NCBI GenBank assembly: GCA_025093555.1
Contig: JAIWNF010000095.1
Location: 46,175 to 110,174, forward strand
Reading direction: 5' to 3'
DNA length: 64,000 bases
DNA from: Circinella umbellata
Lineage: Eukaryota; Mucoromycota; Mucoromycetes; Mucorales; Lichtheimiaceae
The notes below the pieces were generated by a model that was given only the letters and a program-made list of their open reading frames with translations, was not told the DNA's origin and did not search any database. Numbering within the stretch: the stretch's first letter is position 1; the number at the start of each line of letters is the position of its first letter. The translations under genes were made by a program, and so were the position numbers. Below are positions 35,675 to 48,092 of the stretch, one piece after another.

Positions 35675-38600
35675 TCAAACTCTTGATAGTTCAGTAACTT
35701 TAACATCTCCTGGAATCATCTCAGGATAAATCAAATAAAATCTATCATCGACCAGCGATGATTTGAGCATGCCAGCATAGCTCTTGATGTTTTCAACATC
35801 AGTGCCGTATAATTTATCCCCACGAGTGGACCCATCTTGTCTCCGATGTACATGTGGGATGCCTCTCTTTCGCCGCGATGTTGTGCCGTATTTATCTACA
35901 GTGACTCCTGAATAAAGCCTTACCAAACAGAGGGGACGTTCATCGCCTAATGACAAAGTTACAAAGTTAGAATTGCGTATGTGTAAATATTCATATATCA
36001 TAATATATAGTGTAAATTTAAATGGAAACCATACCTTGAAACTCGTGTACAAAAAAGAGTAGGAGCTCTCCGAAATACGTGCCGTTTACCCCACGAGTCC
36101 TTGTTGGAAGTACCAGCCTTACCAACGTATCAAGGTTTTTAGCAGTCGATGGGAATTGTTGACATCTGTATAATGTACGTCCGTACATGAAAAGACGTTT
36201 TCCAACTCGAATGCTGGTGCTAATTGGCGTGGTCAATGCGCGATCATCGGGGAACTGATTATGCCAGTAGTTTTTGATATACTCTCGCATATCAAAATCT
36301 TCCAGAAAATCATAGATGGACCCCTCACGGCAATCCCATAGTTCAACATCTGGATACCCCTCCACCAAGTAGTCATTATCCTCTGGTTGCTCATCCAGGA
36401 ACTCGTCAGGGTTGTATGTGCGTTCAAAGTTTCGTATGATAAGATGGCGCTTGATAATATTTCCAGCGTTGACCCCAGGAGAATCTTGACTTGACATGAC
36501 GTTTGAAGAATCCTATTAAGAAGATAATAAAAGAGGTAAGGAGGCTGCTACCTGTCTATTGTATGTGTTTAATACGATTAAATAATCTTACCAATTGCTC
36601 TTTCAGCTGACCTTGTGCTATACGCTCTCAAAGGACCTAGAGCTTTGATAGTATCATGGATATGGCGCAAGTAATGGAAATTAATGGTATACATATTAGG
36701 GGTGACATTATCTTTCAAATGCACATGCCAAGTATTTAAGTTTCTAATATTAAGTACACTGTTAGTTGATGGATTTTCCAATAGCAAGAACATGGGCTAA
36801 TAAATGTCTACTTACGATTTGATTTTAACCAAATCTTCTTCGTCTATCTCCCATTGTAGTGCAAGCGAACATCCAATCACAAAGGACATGACAACCTGAA
36901 CTTGTGGAGCATTGGCCCCATATAGGTCCACGAGTTGCTCAAATACAAGTGTTGGCAACACACATTGCATAAATACGATCCAGTCAACTGATCGCATGAG
37001 CTTCGCTTTTCTGGATACATCTGATGAATAAAGAAGGTTGGTAAGTCAAAATACTACATAAGCTTGAAACTATAATATTATACAGATAATTTTTATAAAT
37101 ACTGACCACGAAAACTACCCTCAAATGCGGATGATGGTATAGTAGTTTTTGACTCAATGATGGCACTGCCAATGGCCGAGCAACTTCGGTTGGATAACGT
37201 GATAGTGGTGTCAACGTTTGGGTATTCGCCGGATATCATTAGCCATATTTTTCTGGTGCAGTTTGCGCCAATAAGATGTAATTCGTCCAAACCAAAGAAT
37301 GTGTATCCGTGGAAGGACTTTAATGATCCAAATTCGGTGGCCTTTACGATTCCAAAGCCCTGTGATCCCAAGAGTAATGTTTTATATTGGTAAGTTAAAA
37401 AAAATATGTAAAATAATTGTATTATTTCTGTCAAGTAAAACATGAATCAAAATCATACCTTATCACCTTCGGTGAACTCCTCGATTTCTCTTGGATTAGA
37501 CATGGCTACTGTTCCGGTGTAGTAATGGCCAGTCCCATTACCTGATGGACTCGTATGTGGCACGGTTGTGATCAGACATTGACGGCAACCATACATTGAA
37601 TTGTGTCCCTTATGATGACAAATCTCTTGTACTCCAATAATATCCCCACTGGTGAGCATCAAATGGACGTTGAAGGTGAACACGCCACTTGGACAAGAAA
37701 CCTTCATACCAGCATCTTCAAGTATACGAAGTTCGTTCAGCAAAGGCTTGAGGAAAGTATACAATTTTCCTGTGTGGTCACCGGGAATGATTGCAACTTG
37801 GAGGAGATTTTTCGTTTTGTATCTATGTTTACATGAAAATGAATAAGTTAATACAGAATATAATACACGTTTGACTTATACTCCAAAAAAACTATTTACC
37901 TTTCTAGGGGCGGTAGGCTTAAAATAACAACATGTAAAATTGTCGTTTTAGAATTGTTACTGCCTTTGAACGCCGAAAAACCATCGATGAAAAGCGAGAG
38001 GGCAATATCCATATCGGTTGGAAATAGTTCTTGCTTACAAGCCTGGTACACAGACCCATCGAATATGTCTGTCATTATACCTTCTTCAGTTTGTTGTCCA
38101 GTTTGTAAAAGAAGATCACGGGTATTATCATCTGCAACAAAGGCTGATAATTGCTTCGCAAGTGGGAAATACGACATGGTTTTAATAGGGGTACCGTTGG
38201 GCCTGAATTGTACTGCTTCACATAAACAAGGATCTGTTGAACCTTGTGGAAAAAGACGACAACCGTTTGGACACACGCGATACTTGGTTTCCTGGAGGTC
38301 AAACAGTTTATCCATGCGTGATTCACACTTCTGAGGAGAAAATAAAGGCATGCTATCTTTTTTTTATATTTAGTAACTATGACTTACAATGAATTATAAA
38401 ACACAATGTAAACAAACACTTACTGAATCCATCATCATCCACAATCCATTTGTTCAATAGCTTGAGTAACTCTTCATATGCAAATCTACTGATATTTTGC
38501 TGCTGTGCCCAGCTATAAAGTTCATAGCTCTTTTTTTCATGACCATCCAAAGGCATTGGACCGTGTTCGGTGTACTCGATACACTGGCCAGTTTCTAACG

Positions 38601-39130
38601 CAGGCTGTTCGTCCCATGGATCAACATACTCTACAATAGCGGGTGCGTTTCTTTGGTCATCGTTTTGTCCCGATCCGATGTCATAGTGTACTCCTTCTTC
38701 ATCTTCACCAGCATCTGTATAATTGTCATCTGTTAGAAAATCATCATCCTCGTCCACTCCGACTTCTTGTTCACCAACAACAGGTGGCATATCGCCATAA
38801 TCAAAATCGATGTAATCGCTGTCATCATAGTTGGTTACTGGTGGAATACCAGTAGGGTCTTCTTGGATAGGTGAACCATCCATAATCATATCATCGTCAT
38901 CTTGCTCAGAGATCATTGGAACATCGATAGGCAAGGCTTCATCCAGTAACTCGGGGTCTCTATAAGGTCGAACACCAGCTATTTTCACACATTAGAAGCC
39001 AGTTTATTTGTACATTTGTATATCAGCGGTTTGTATTTAACTTACTACACGAAGAAATATGGTTTTCAAAGTTTCTAATGCGTTGTGGTAATGAGCAGAT
39101 TGGACAAATTAGACCGTTAAGTAAAGGCAT
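35675..39130 (-). CDS. tnp2-type transposase, CACTA-like copy 1, nine exons
   Basis: Exons: 39130-39046, 38978-38424, 38356-37900, 37822-37459, 37359-37107, 37020-36816, 36758-36592, 36512-36035, 35946-35675; about 945 residues. Exon 1 has a Cys pair (ICPICSLPQ) and exon 2 is acidic. Exons 3-5 carry the tnp2 core (YRVCPNGCRLF, TMSYFPLAKQL, LFIDGFSAFKG, VHLMLTSGDIIGVQE, MYGCRQC, YTFFGLDELHLIG). Exons 8-9 carry a conserved C-terminus. Against copy 2, exon 8 lacks 2 bp near 36,480, which breaks frame at the shared acceptor, although an AG a few bases downstream (CAAG before ATTCTCC) would restore it. It has no premature stop, unlike copy 2. It cuts element ends in the nucleus. Confidence 0.85.
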
Positions 39131-39355
39131 AGTAAGAATAAATGTAAAAATGCAATGGATAATTTGAAGTGATGATTGACAAGATATGTTAAATTTATTT
39201 CGTATTTATACTAAGATAGGGTCTGGCTTGTACGACGATGATTCTGCGCAGTCAATAGCGATGATTCTGCGCAATCAATGACGCGTTCTTTTTTTTTCTT
39301 CTATTTTTTTTAGTTTAACTTGTTCTTATATTTTTTTCCAAGCATTTTTTTTAGG

Positions 39356-39383
39356 ATGAATCCCACTAATCAGCAATCTGTCT
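39356..39383 (+). pseudogene. Stub of the CACTA accessory gene, copy 1
   Basis: MNPTNQQSV is encoded here, identical to the start of the accessory protein of copy 2 (49,649, minus). The match ends abruptly. The divergent layout and intergenic sequence (including CGACGATGATTCTGCGCA) are shared with copy 2. Confidence 0.8.
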
Positions 39384-39444
39384 ATAGCTCAATGTTGTTG
39401 AAAATTCTGATAGGGGTTCATAAACCTTTTCTGTCGTTACCAAT

Positions 39445-40188
39445 TGTCGTTATATTTTTATGGCGGAACAATACCAAGCCAAATAAAGTATAAGTAATAA
39501 AAGGAAAATAAAAGAATAAAAGATAACGTAAAGATGATGTTTTTATTTAATAAAATAATCGACTATTTATATATTTTCTAACTACTGCGGATGTGAAGAA
39601 TATAATAATGATGTATGATAATAATGATTAATAATGATATTACTGCGGATGAATAATGATAATAATATTATGAATGATAATGATAGCAATATTAATAATA
39701 TTACTGCGGATGATAATAATAAGAATAATAATAATGCTACTGCGGATATAGTAAGAAATGAGAAAAGAAGCCGCAGTAAAAAGAAGTATAATCGGTATTA
39801 AAAATAACCGATTAATAATTACAACATGAATTATTTTGGCTACGACAGTAGCCATAAATAGTAGTGACCCTACTTTGCCTTTTTTATCCATTTGTGATAC
39901 TTCTTTTGTAAACGTATTTTATTTTTATATTGCCACGTAGTTAATCCATATCACTGTCACATCATCATAACAATCATTCGAACACATAGTCAACCCTCAG
40001 TCACGAACATGTATATTATCATTATTAGTTTATCATATCTTATTAATAGTTTAGAAAATATATAAATACCCCTTCACATCTCATATAATAAAAGGGCATC
40101 TTTCAACTTATATTTTATTCTTTAATTATCTTTTGTTCTATTCTATTTCTATTGGCTACGGTATTGATCTGCCAAAAATATTACGACA
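39445..40188 (+). repeat. 5' LTR of a Ty3-type element
   Basis: Starts TGTCGTTATATTTTTATGGC and ends ...GCCAAAAATATTACGACA, so the two LTR ends are themselves an imperfect ~30-bp inverted repeat. A TATAAATACCCC promoter-like word is near 40,060. TACTGCGGAT occurs four times at ~55-60 bp spacing (39,590-39,750). The following TGGTAGCGACAG is a candidate primer-binding site. Related LTR pieces lie at 43.6 kb and in the palindrome. Confidence 0.75.
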
Positions 40189-40223
40189 ACTGGTAGCGAC
40201 AGAATTTTTTTCATTTCATTTAT

Positions 40224-41309
40224 ATGCCTGATAAAGTATATCCACAATATACAAACAGACCCGGTTTTCAAGAATTTCGTGCACAAGACGATCCTTTAAT
40301 TGAATTAGAACAAGAAGAAGCAACAACTAGAACTGAACTTACCTTTGAACCTTTACCAAGATTGGAAATCCCACAAGAGAGTTCTCAAAGTGAATTAACC
40401 GCTGTTCTTTAGGCTTTGAACCAGCTTTTATCTAAACAAGGTCATAGCCAAGGCTCCTCTGATTTTCGCGCCTGTATACGTGAACCTGATACCTATCATG
40501 GGGATCGCAGTCTGGATGCCGCACTTGGTTGGATACGCTCCATAGAACGATATTTTAAGGTAGCAGGCGTAAAAGAAAACAGGTGGATTGATTATACAGT
40601 AACGTTATTTCGTGATGACGCTGATGTCTGGTGGAGACATCAAGAAGAACAAGATGACATTGACCAATGGGCAGTGTTCAAGAGACGTTTCTTGGGTCAT
40701 TTTAATCCTCCCAATGCTCCTCAATTGGCCCGTGATCGTTTGGCTGCTCTGGAACAAACTGGTACTGTAGCTGATTATGTAAACAAATTTCAAACAGCTT
40801 GTTCGGCAGTGACTGGCATAACTAATGCTGAAGCATTGGACCGTTTTCAACGTGGATTGCACCCAACTATCCGTATGCAAGTCATGACTCGTTTTCCAGT
40901 ATTTGTGGATGAAGCAATGCGCTTGGCCTTGGCCGTAGAGGCTGCTCAACAACAATGTCAATCTATTTTGGGTAACACTAATGGACAACACACATATACA
41001 CACATACAACCTCAAGCTGCTCCCAAATATCTACGTACCTCTGGTGTCGCACCTATGGATCTCGATGCTATACACTCAAGAAGACCGGCACAGTGGCGTT
41101 CGTCTGGTCGTAGTGTCAATTGGCGACAAAATAACTACCGTAGTAATAATGATGATGACAAGCAATGCTATAATTGTGGTGGCTTCGGTCACATCGCTCG
41201 CACTTGTTCTTCCCCTCGTCGAAATAATCAAGGTCGTCAAAATAACCAAGGACATCAAGGAAACCAAGGTCGCTGGAACCAGGGAAACGACAACGCGCGC
41301 CGGAATTAA
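40224..41309 (+). pseudogene. Ty3-type gag with one stop
   Basis: One frame from MPDKVYPQYTNRP is broken by TAG at 40,413-40,415 and continues to 41,309. The main part is a Ty3/gypsy retrotransposon gag: LDAALGWIRSIERYFKVAGV, DADVWWRHQEE, WAVFKRRFLGHF, LARDRLAALEQTGTVADYV, then CYNCGGFGHIARTC (C-X2-C-X4-H-X4-C) and an Asn/Gln/Gly-rich tail. The length is normal for gag. Only the TAG prevents full translation. Confidence 0.87.
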
Positions 41310-42749
41310 AAGGAGTTCCGTCGCGCACCGATCCATCCTTTAATCAATCACTCAACGTGGTTGATTCTGCTACTCCCATGGTACCTGAAGGCGAATTAAT
41401 TGATTTGTCAGATAATCAAGATGAAGAATCGAAGGTGTTACAAGAAACGTTGGAAAAGGATAAAAAGTATTTTGATTCATTACTATCAATAAAAGAAACT
41501 GAATTACCCCTGTATATGATGTCTTGTAATAGTTGTTCTGTGGGTGTTATGTTGCTCCAAGGGTTGCTGTTGGATTACTAACTCATTTGGTTTCATATCG
41601 GGAGGTAGAGACAGCTGGTGGTCATGTATTGGCAATCAACAAACAAGTAACTCTTCTGTTGGATGCTCAAAATTATAAACACTAAGTTGACACTTATATC
41701 CTCGATACTAAATTTGACATTATTCTTAGACGTAATTGGCTCAAGATGGTACAACCGATGCCTGATTGGGATTTGGATACTTAGAAAATTAGTCGAGATG
41801 GTTAAGACTTTATTCTTCATCCTCTTCATACCCGTCAAGTCCCTGAATTAGCTTACCTTATATCACATCGTCAAGTCCAGCATTTAGAACGGCACAAGGG
41901 AATCAATGACGTGTTCTTATGCTACGTTCGTCCTAGTAATAGTCCAATACATATCACAATACTAGCGCGAGCTGAATCACTAATTAAGGAATTTAATGAT
42001 GTATTTCAAGATGTATTGCCTAGATTACCTCCTGACCATGGTATTGAACATGTAATCAATACTGGTGATGCTGATCCAATTTCACGACCACCTTATAAAA
42101 TGAGTCCTTTGGAAATAGCTGAATTACGATGACAAATTACAGAACTACTTGATTTATGTTTAATCCGACCTAGCTCTTCGTCTTGGGGTGCTCCTGTTTT
42201 GTTTGTGCATAAGAAAGATGGTTCAATGTGCCTTTGTATTGATTATTGTGCTGTAAATCGAGTCACACGTTGTTATTCACATCCTTTACCACATATTGAT
42301 GAATGCCTGGAACAACTTCACAGTGCCAAGTATTACTTGAGTATTGGTTTGAAAAGTGGCTATCATCAATTGCAAATCAAAGAAGATGATAGTCCCAAAA
42401 CAGCTTTTAATACTCGGTATAGTTCGTTCGAATGGCTTGTCCTTCCATTTGGTTTGATGAATGCACCCCAGTATTTCAAAAAACAATGAACTCAGTATTA
42501 GGTGACTGTTTAGACAAGTTCGCTATGGTGTACCTTGACAATATTTTAATATACAGCAAAACCAAGGAAGATCATTATCTTCATTTACATCATGTTTTGG
42601 ACAAGTTGCATGGTGCCAAGCTTATTGCTAATTCAAAGAAGTGTGAGTTGTTCAAGACTGAGTTGGAGTTCGTTGGTTTTCAAGTGTCTGCTGCTAGTAT
42701 TTTGCCATTAAAAAAAATTGCGTGTTATCTTTCATGTGCAAAATGATAA
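41310..42749 (+). pseudogene. Ty3-type pol, decayed and truncated in reverse transcriptase
   Basis: Protease-region remnants at 41,340-41,870 contain several stops. The reverse transcriptase linker and N-terminus follow at 41,911 (FNDVFQDVLPRLPPDHGIEH, DPISRPPYKMSPLEIAEL) and 42,199 ([39 protein letters not shown]). After a frame change comes MVYLDNILIYSKTKEDH. The usual YLDD is YLDN, and the first catalytic Asp (usually LDLKSGYHQ) is Gly (IGLKSGYHQ), so catalysis would be lost. Sequence stops being pol at ~42,749, before RNase H and integrase, where a KDZ fragment begins. Confidence 0.85.
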
Positions 42750-42764
42750 TAATATAAATATCTT

Positions 42765-43381
42765 TTACAATACCTTCTGTTCGTACTCATCTTCAGCCCA
42801 TTGTGCAATCTTATGGACAGAAATGCCACACTTGTAAAATATGTTGTTCAAACTAAACATTTGTTTCACATGTATAGCAATTCCAGGTACCTCGGAAGTT
42901 ATTAGGAATAGATGGCTCCATGCAAGAACCAGAGGAAGGCAATATTCCGGGCATTTCTTGCAATACACAATGTTGTAGTTCGTAATGCCTAATCATATCA
43001 GAAATATTTATTCAATTAATTACTTTTTTGTGAAGTTTTCAAATGTTTTCCCTTACCACACTTGAAAATACAAGTTATAGTATGCGAACTCTTATCCACA
43101 CAAGAACAAATAGGACCAGGGACAGGTGCTAGCTCTTCTGATTTTGGCTCTTGAATGCCATAGCCTTCTCCATATGCTTTCATCAAAGAGGGAAGAAGGG
43201 TAATCCACGCGATGGCACGAGAAGTAGCTGCTGGTAGATTTCTAGTGCTGCTATTTGTAAGCGATCTACTTTTCGTCGCTGATACCGGTTCAGTTGGAAT
43301 GATGTTGACCAACATGTATTTGTCTGATTGGTCAGTAGGGCTCCTTTGCTTTCCTATTCGTTTTTTACGGCAGCCAGACAT
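42765..43381 (-). pseudogene. 5' fragment of a second KDZ transposase
   Basis: Exon 1 (43,381 to ~43,060) has a basic N-terminus, ITLLPSLMKAYGEG and ICSCVDKSSHTITCIFKCG, the same Cys-cluster layout as the KDZ gene at 31.0-31.2 kb. Exon 2 (~42,988 to 42,774) has YCKKCPEYCLPLVLAW, HLFLITSEVPGIAIHVKQMF and GISVHKIAQWAEDEYEQK, ending at a GTATTG donor. The catalytic exons are absent because the dead Ty3 pol abuts. It is a different KDZ lineage from the one at 28-31 kb. It is non-functional. Confidence 0.75.
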
Positions 43382-43534
43382 TTGGGCTTCATGATATCTA
43401 GAACGTTTACGCTTAAAAGAAGCAGCTTATGAGTCAATGCCATGTTTTTAAATTGTCGAGATGAGTTAAGATAAGGTTTATTATGGTTTTTATTACTACT
43501 ACGTCTAATACTTATATAATTGAAAACCCCGATT

Positions 43535-43780
43535 GCAGTTTTCTGAGTGCGGTTGCAGTTGCTTCTTTATACTGGCACAACCGCACTCATTTGTCAGTTT
43601 TCTGAAGCTGAGTTTTCCTTATGACTAGGTGAATGTATACATGTTCAAATAGATAGTATGGTAATGTGACGGTGATATGGATATAACTATATGACATCAT
43701 AAAAATCAAATATCTTTATGAAAGAACTAACACAAAAATAATCCAAAAAAGAAAATATATGTAACTATTAAGGAAATTAA
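43535..43780 (-). repeat. Hairpin and Ty3 LTR fragment
   Basis: TGAGTGCGGTTG (43,535) and CAACCGCACTCA (43,578) form a short hairpin. From ~43,630 to 43,780 the sequence (ACATGTTCAAATAGATAGTAT... then TGACGGTGATATGGATATAA) resembles the inner part of the LTR in the palindrome near 60,110-60,240. Confidence 0.55.
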
Positions 43781-43833
43781 TATTCCACAAAAAGTCTAAT
43801 TTTTTCTAAATTCCAAAAAATATATTTTTCAAA

Positions 43834-44345
43834 GCTCCATTCTTTTCTAAAAAAACTCCATCCCAATTTGATTAAAAAAAAGGTTGTTCAAATCATGTAA
43901 AGAGCTCCTATACATGAATTCTCAAGTATATAAATCATAATAACCATTTGAATATGTATGTTCAATCCATTTCTATGTGTAAAAAGTCATAACTGCCAAA
44001 GCTCCAAAATAACTCCACTTTTTTCTAAATAAACTCCATCCCCATTCGATTAAAAGAAAAGTTGTTCAAATCATGTAAAAAGCTTCCATGCATGAATTCT
44101 CGAGTATATAAATTATAATAACCGTTTGAATATGTATTTGCAATCCATTTCTATGTGTAAAAAATCATAAATGCCAAAGCTCCAAAATAACTCCACTTTT
44201 TTCTAAAAAAACTCCATCCCTGTTCGATTAAGAAAAAAGGTTGTTCAAATCATGTAAAAAGCTTCTATGCATGAATTCTCAAGTATATAAATCATAACAA
44301 CCATTTAAATATGTATTTTCAGTCCATTTTTACATGTAAAAAGCT
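43834..44345. repeat. Three tandem ~175-bp units
   Basis: AAGCTCCAAAATAACTCCAC, TTCTAAAAAAACTCCATCCC and GTTGTTCAAATCATGTAAA recur three times, with starts near 43,834, 44,001 and 44,180. No coding potential. The origin is unknown; it may be subterminal to the KDZ fragment. Confidence 0.8.
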
Positions 44346-44571
44346 GAAAAATATATCATTATGTTTATGATAGCATCACATGCTTCACTAATCTTTTGAA
44401 GATACTTTTTCTCACACACTTTTTCTTTTCAAATTTATTGCTTTCTTCTCTTCCTCAAGCTACTCAGAAAAAGCTTAACACAACAAGCAAGTATTATTGA
44501 CTGTTGAAGAAGGGAAAAAAATAAATAGTAATGTTGATAATAATAAACAATTCATTTCGTTACAGTAGGGA

Positions 44572-46150
44572 TGTCCAAGCAAATTGATTCATCAGCACAA
44601 TTAAACATTTTGACCACTTTGCCCAGTACCGAATTTCAATGTCATGTTTGTTTTCACGTGTTCAAAAAGAAAGAGATTTCAGAAAAAAAACATATATACT
44701 GATGTAAAAAAAATCGTGACCAAATAAATACCTTCTTTTCCAGCGATGTTGTGCAATCTTCTAGCTATTATAATACTCATGAAGTCGGTAAAACAATGAG
44801 TTTTACAAATAATGGTTCTAATAATGAAAATAACGATAAGAATTCAGGATAAGAGAGGTAAAAATATTTTTTTATATTATATTAAACACTTCCATCTGCT
44901 GTTAGACACTAGTTCATCATCAGTCTATTGACAAAAAATATAAGCAATAGTATAATGGATAATGGTGATGATGATGACGATGATGATGGCTACTGGATGG
45001 ACGTCGATTTGGACCTTATTGAAACCATACAAAACGAACCATTTGTGAATAAAACGTATATGAATGCTAAGTTTTATAACTTTAATAAAAGAAGATATAT
45101 CAAAACTGCATGGGAAAAATGTAGTAAGAAATTACTGTCCCTTGCTACAAAACATAATGTTCTACAAGCTTTTTTGATGAAGCAATTGGCGAATTTAATA
45201 ATTATATTCAAGATAGACTTGAATCTCTTCGTTCATATCATTTATCTAAGAAAGTAAGTGTTGTAGGCTATACATATAGAAACCTAATTTTCATAGCTTT
45301 TTTTACAGTACTAATTATACTCTTATAATAAAGATCATGGAAGAATCATATCCTATTAAAGCTAAAAATTATGATGTATATTGAAATGGATGCATGATGT
45401 TTTTGAAATCATCAACACTAACAAAATGCCATTATTATCAAGCACCAAGATTCACAATAGAAAACGACAATCAAACAGTACTACTAGGCAGCAACAGCCG
45501 TGTGCAACAGTTAAGCAGCTGTCTCTGTCAGATCAGTTAGCATTATTGATACATAACAAAACGTCTTGAGAAAATCTACTTCATCACACTAAACACCAAC
45601 CTGTTCAAGGACAATACTCAGATATCTATGATGGTGATGCATTCAACGATTTAAAAAATAAAGGACTTTTTACCAACAGTTTGGATATAGCCTTAGCATT
45701 ATATACTGATGGCTTCACAATGTTTTAAAAGCATCAACTCATGATCATTCATGTTGTCATCTTAAATTTTTCACCATCTATTTGATATCAAACAGCGAAT
45801 ATGATTCAACTTTGTATATGTCCTAGACCACATAGTGTAAAAGATTTATTCAGTTTCCTTCAACCTTATATACAGCAACTCAAATGCTTGCAATCGTCAG
45901 GTATATATTTCAAAGCAGATAATAGAGAAAGATATTTTTCATGTGCCCATATGCTATTATGTACTGGGGATATTCCTGGTTGTAGTGAAATGATGTGTTT
46001 CCGAGGACATACTTTCAAGTATGCATGTAGAGTTTGTGAGATTGCTGGCTCTCCTGTCAAAATCAATGGCGCAAAAAGGGGTATGTACTTTGCCCCATAT
46101 AAGAGAGCTCGACCAAAAATGAGATCATTAGAAGATTTTTTACAAGGAAG
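44572..46150 (+). pseudogene. Third tnp2-type transposase, decayed, cut by the LINE
   Basis: The start MSKQIDSSAQLNIL leads to FQCHVCFHVFKKKE (Cys pair). Later pieces: an acidic segment with an Asp run (44,950); SDQLALLIHNK and YSDIYDGDAFNDL (45,520-45,650); LALYTDGFTMF then HVVILNFSPS (45,690-45,780); YIQQLKCLQSSGIYFKAD; MLLCTGDIPGCSEM and YACRVCEIAG (45,801-46,060). Order and motifs match the other tnp2 genes. Several stops and frame changes break it. The tnp2 match ends around 46,150 (RSLEDFLQG), where LINE ORF1 starts in the same frame. Confidence 0.75.
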
Positions 46151-46300
46151 TCAAGACAAAGGACTGAGACGTGTACTATTAGAACTTGCTTTTGACGACG
46201 AAACTGACATAGAACGTGCTCTTAATATCGAACTTGAATTCTTAAAATTGAAAACATGTATTCTTGGTTCTTATGCCATGCCAAATAAGGGGATTGTGTG

Positions 46301-47002
46301 GCATAACTTGAAATTTTCGCCCAAAAAGAGCTGGGACTGAAAAAAAAATGGCTGAAAAAGAGATTAATAAGATCAACTTTATTTTTCCTTTCTTTTTGTT
46401 GTATGAATGTAGTGAAAAAACCAATTATTGTGAGGTATAATATATATGTTATATGATACATACACCTAACTATATAACTATTTTAATAAGTACATATACT
46501 CCCTTGTTGTATTTTGCTACGTTTTGGCAATAGTCCTTTCCATATTCCTCTTTGGACACATGCTGTAATATTGTTGCATCACGATTTCGAAAGGGTGAGT
46601 AGTTCTGATGGAGTCCATTATTAATCAATCAATAGAAATTGTCAAAATCAATTGTTAAAAGATCTCCCAATTCATCTGTACATGAATGCATACTCTTTTC
46701 ACTCTACTGTAAAATGAAGAGCTTTATTCTATTGTTAATATTATTTGAATATGGCACACTCTGGAAAAAAAGTCTCTTTTTTTTACCAAAATAAAAAGTA
46801 AATATATAGTCTATCCCTTCTCATTTTTTTTACTATAAAACAATCTGTTAGTTACAACAATATAACCTTCACTTGTCACAATCACTTATAATACATTTTC
46901 TACAATATTTTCATTTTGTAATCGCATTTATTTATTTATACATTCAACAAAAAAAAAGTTGATCTTACTAACCTCTTTTTGGGCGAAAATTTCAAGTTAT
47001 GC
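46301..47002. mobile_element. MITE inside LINE ORF1, 702 bp
   Basis: Terminal inverted repeats of about 30 bp start GCATAACTTGAAATTTTCGC, and a second inverted pair (TTARTAAGATCAACTT) lies further in. GGATTGTG is directly repeated at 46,291-46,298 and 47,003-47,010; on the left two extra bases separate it from the repeat. The 8-10 bp duplication fits hAT or MULE type. No coding capacity. Confidence 0.8.
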
Positions 47003-48052
47003 GGATTGTGCACAAGCTTCGACTCACTCATTTACCTTTGGTCTGTGAACCTGAACTCTTATCCACTTTACAAAGAAGTCTTCAACCTTATAAATGTATT
47101 CTTGATATCAGCTGCTTTTATGAACCCACTACCAATTTTTTCATAAGGTCTGGTTATGCTGTACTTGATTGTCAATCTATTGAAGGTGAACATCCTTTTC
47201 ATAAGTTGAAACATATAATTGATTGGGCTAATGAGTATGAACATGCCTCTCTATTGCACTTGGTGTCATGAGCAAGGGCATCATCGTTGGGATTGTATAA
47301 ACTCAATAGTAGCCAAAAAGAGTGTTGGAGCTGCTATGAAAGAGGGCATATTTCTCGTGATTGCCCATATACTAACAACAAGAAGAGGAAAACTGTTGGT
47401 GGCAGTCTCTAACATCAACCTAAAGGTCTAAACAAAAAAAAAGAAGGAAGGATTGGGTTGGAGGAGATGCCTTCAAAGAGTGGTCTACAACAACAACCAC
47501 ATATCGCCACCGACACACCAGCAAGCTCAAAAATGGAAGACGATGAGATATGCAAAACCATGGATCAAAATAAGGATGATTTAGATAGAAACAATGATGG
47601 AAAACAGAGCAACGACACCAACACTGGCATTGATGATAACATTGGTTCAAATGATAATGTCACAAAGACACAAGTGCATAAAGAATATGAAACAGACTCG
47701 TTTAAGCATCCAAAGCCTATCACTAGTGACGAATCAATTATTGCCGAACATTCCATTATAGATGAGGATGGGGACTTAATTATGGCATCTATTGAAGCTC
47801 TAATCGATGAACATTTTACTGATTCATCAAACTCTGATGAAAAAGAAAAAGATTTAGAATGCTTTGATTCTTTAGTGTCTTCAGAAACAGTTATAACGAA
47901 ATGGATTATATTAAAAATTTATCACTCAATACTACAGCGCGCACTAAGATTAATAAACTTTCTATTCATGCACGTCATCAACTAATGAAAAAACTTGACA
48001 TGCTCTTGGAAACTAATACATTGGCAGGAAAACATTCACCATGGGAAGTAAG

Positions 48053-48092
48053 GTGAACCAGGTGAACCAGGTGAACCAGGTGAACTTGTGAT
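48053..48092. repeat. Left subterminal 9-bp array, CACTA copy 2
   Basis: Four tandem AGGTGAACC units directly behind the terminal CACCATGGGAAG. They are probably transposase binding sites, as subterminal repeats are in CACTA elements. Confidence 0.85.

Larger units (their letters stand above)
35377..39383. mobile_element. CACTA-like (tnp2) element copy 1, right end lost
   Basis: The left end starts CACCATGGGAA at 35,377, the same 11-bp start as complete copy 2 (48,037). Behind it are degenerate GGAACTTGCA words instead of copy 2's GGTGAACCA array. The transposase (35,675-39,130, minus) and the first codons of the divergent accessory gene (39,356) follow. Colinearity with copy 2 stops at ~39,383, shortly before a Ty3 LTR, so the right end is missing. 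Confidence 0.82.

Noticed and set aside
36797..36815. A 19-nt intron between tnp2 exons 6 and 7
   Set aside because: Too short to splice and out of phase. A 57-nt intron using the same donor and the AACAG acceptor keeps frame in both copies.
40605..41015. Minus-strand 136-codon frame
   Set aside because: Antisense to the well-supported Ty3 gag; no family-like content.
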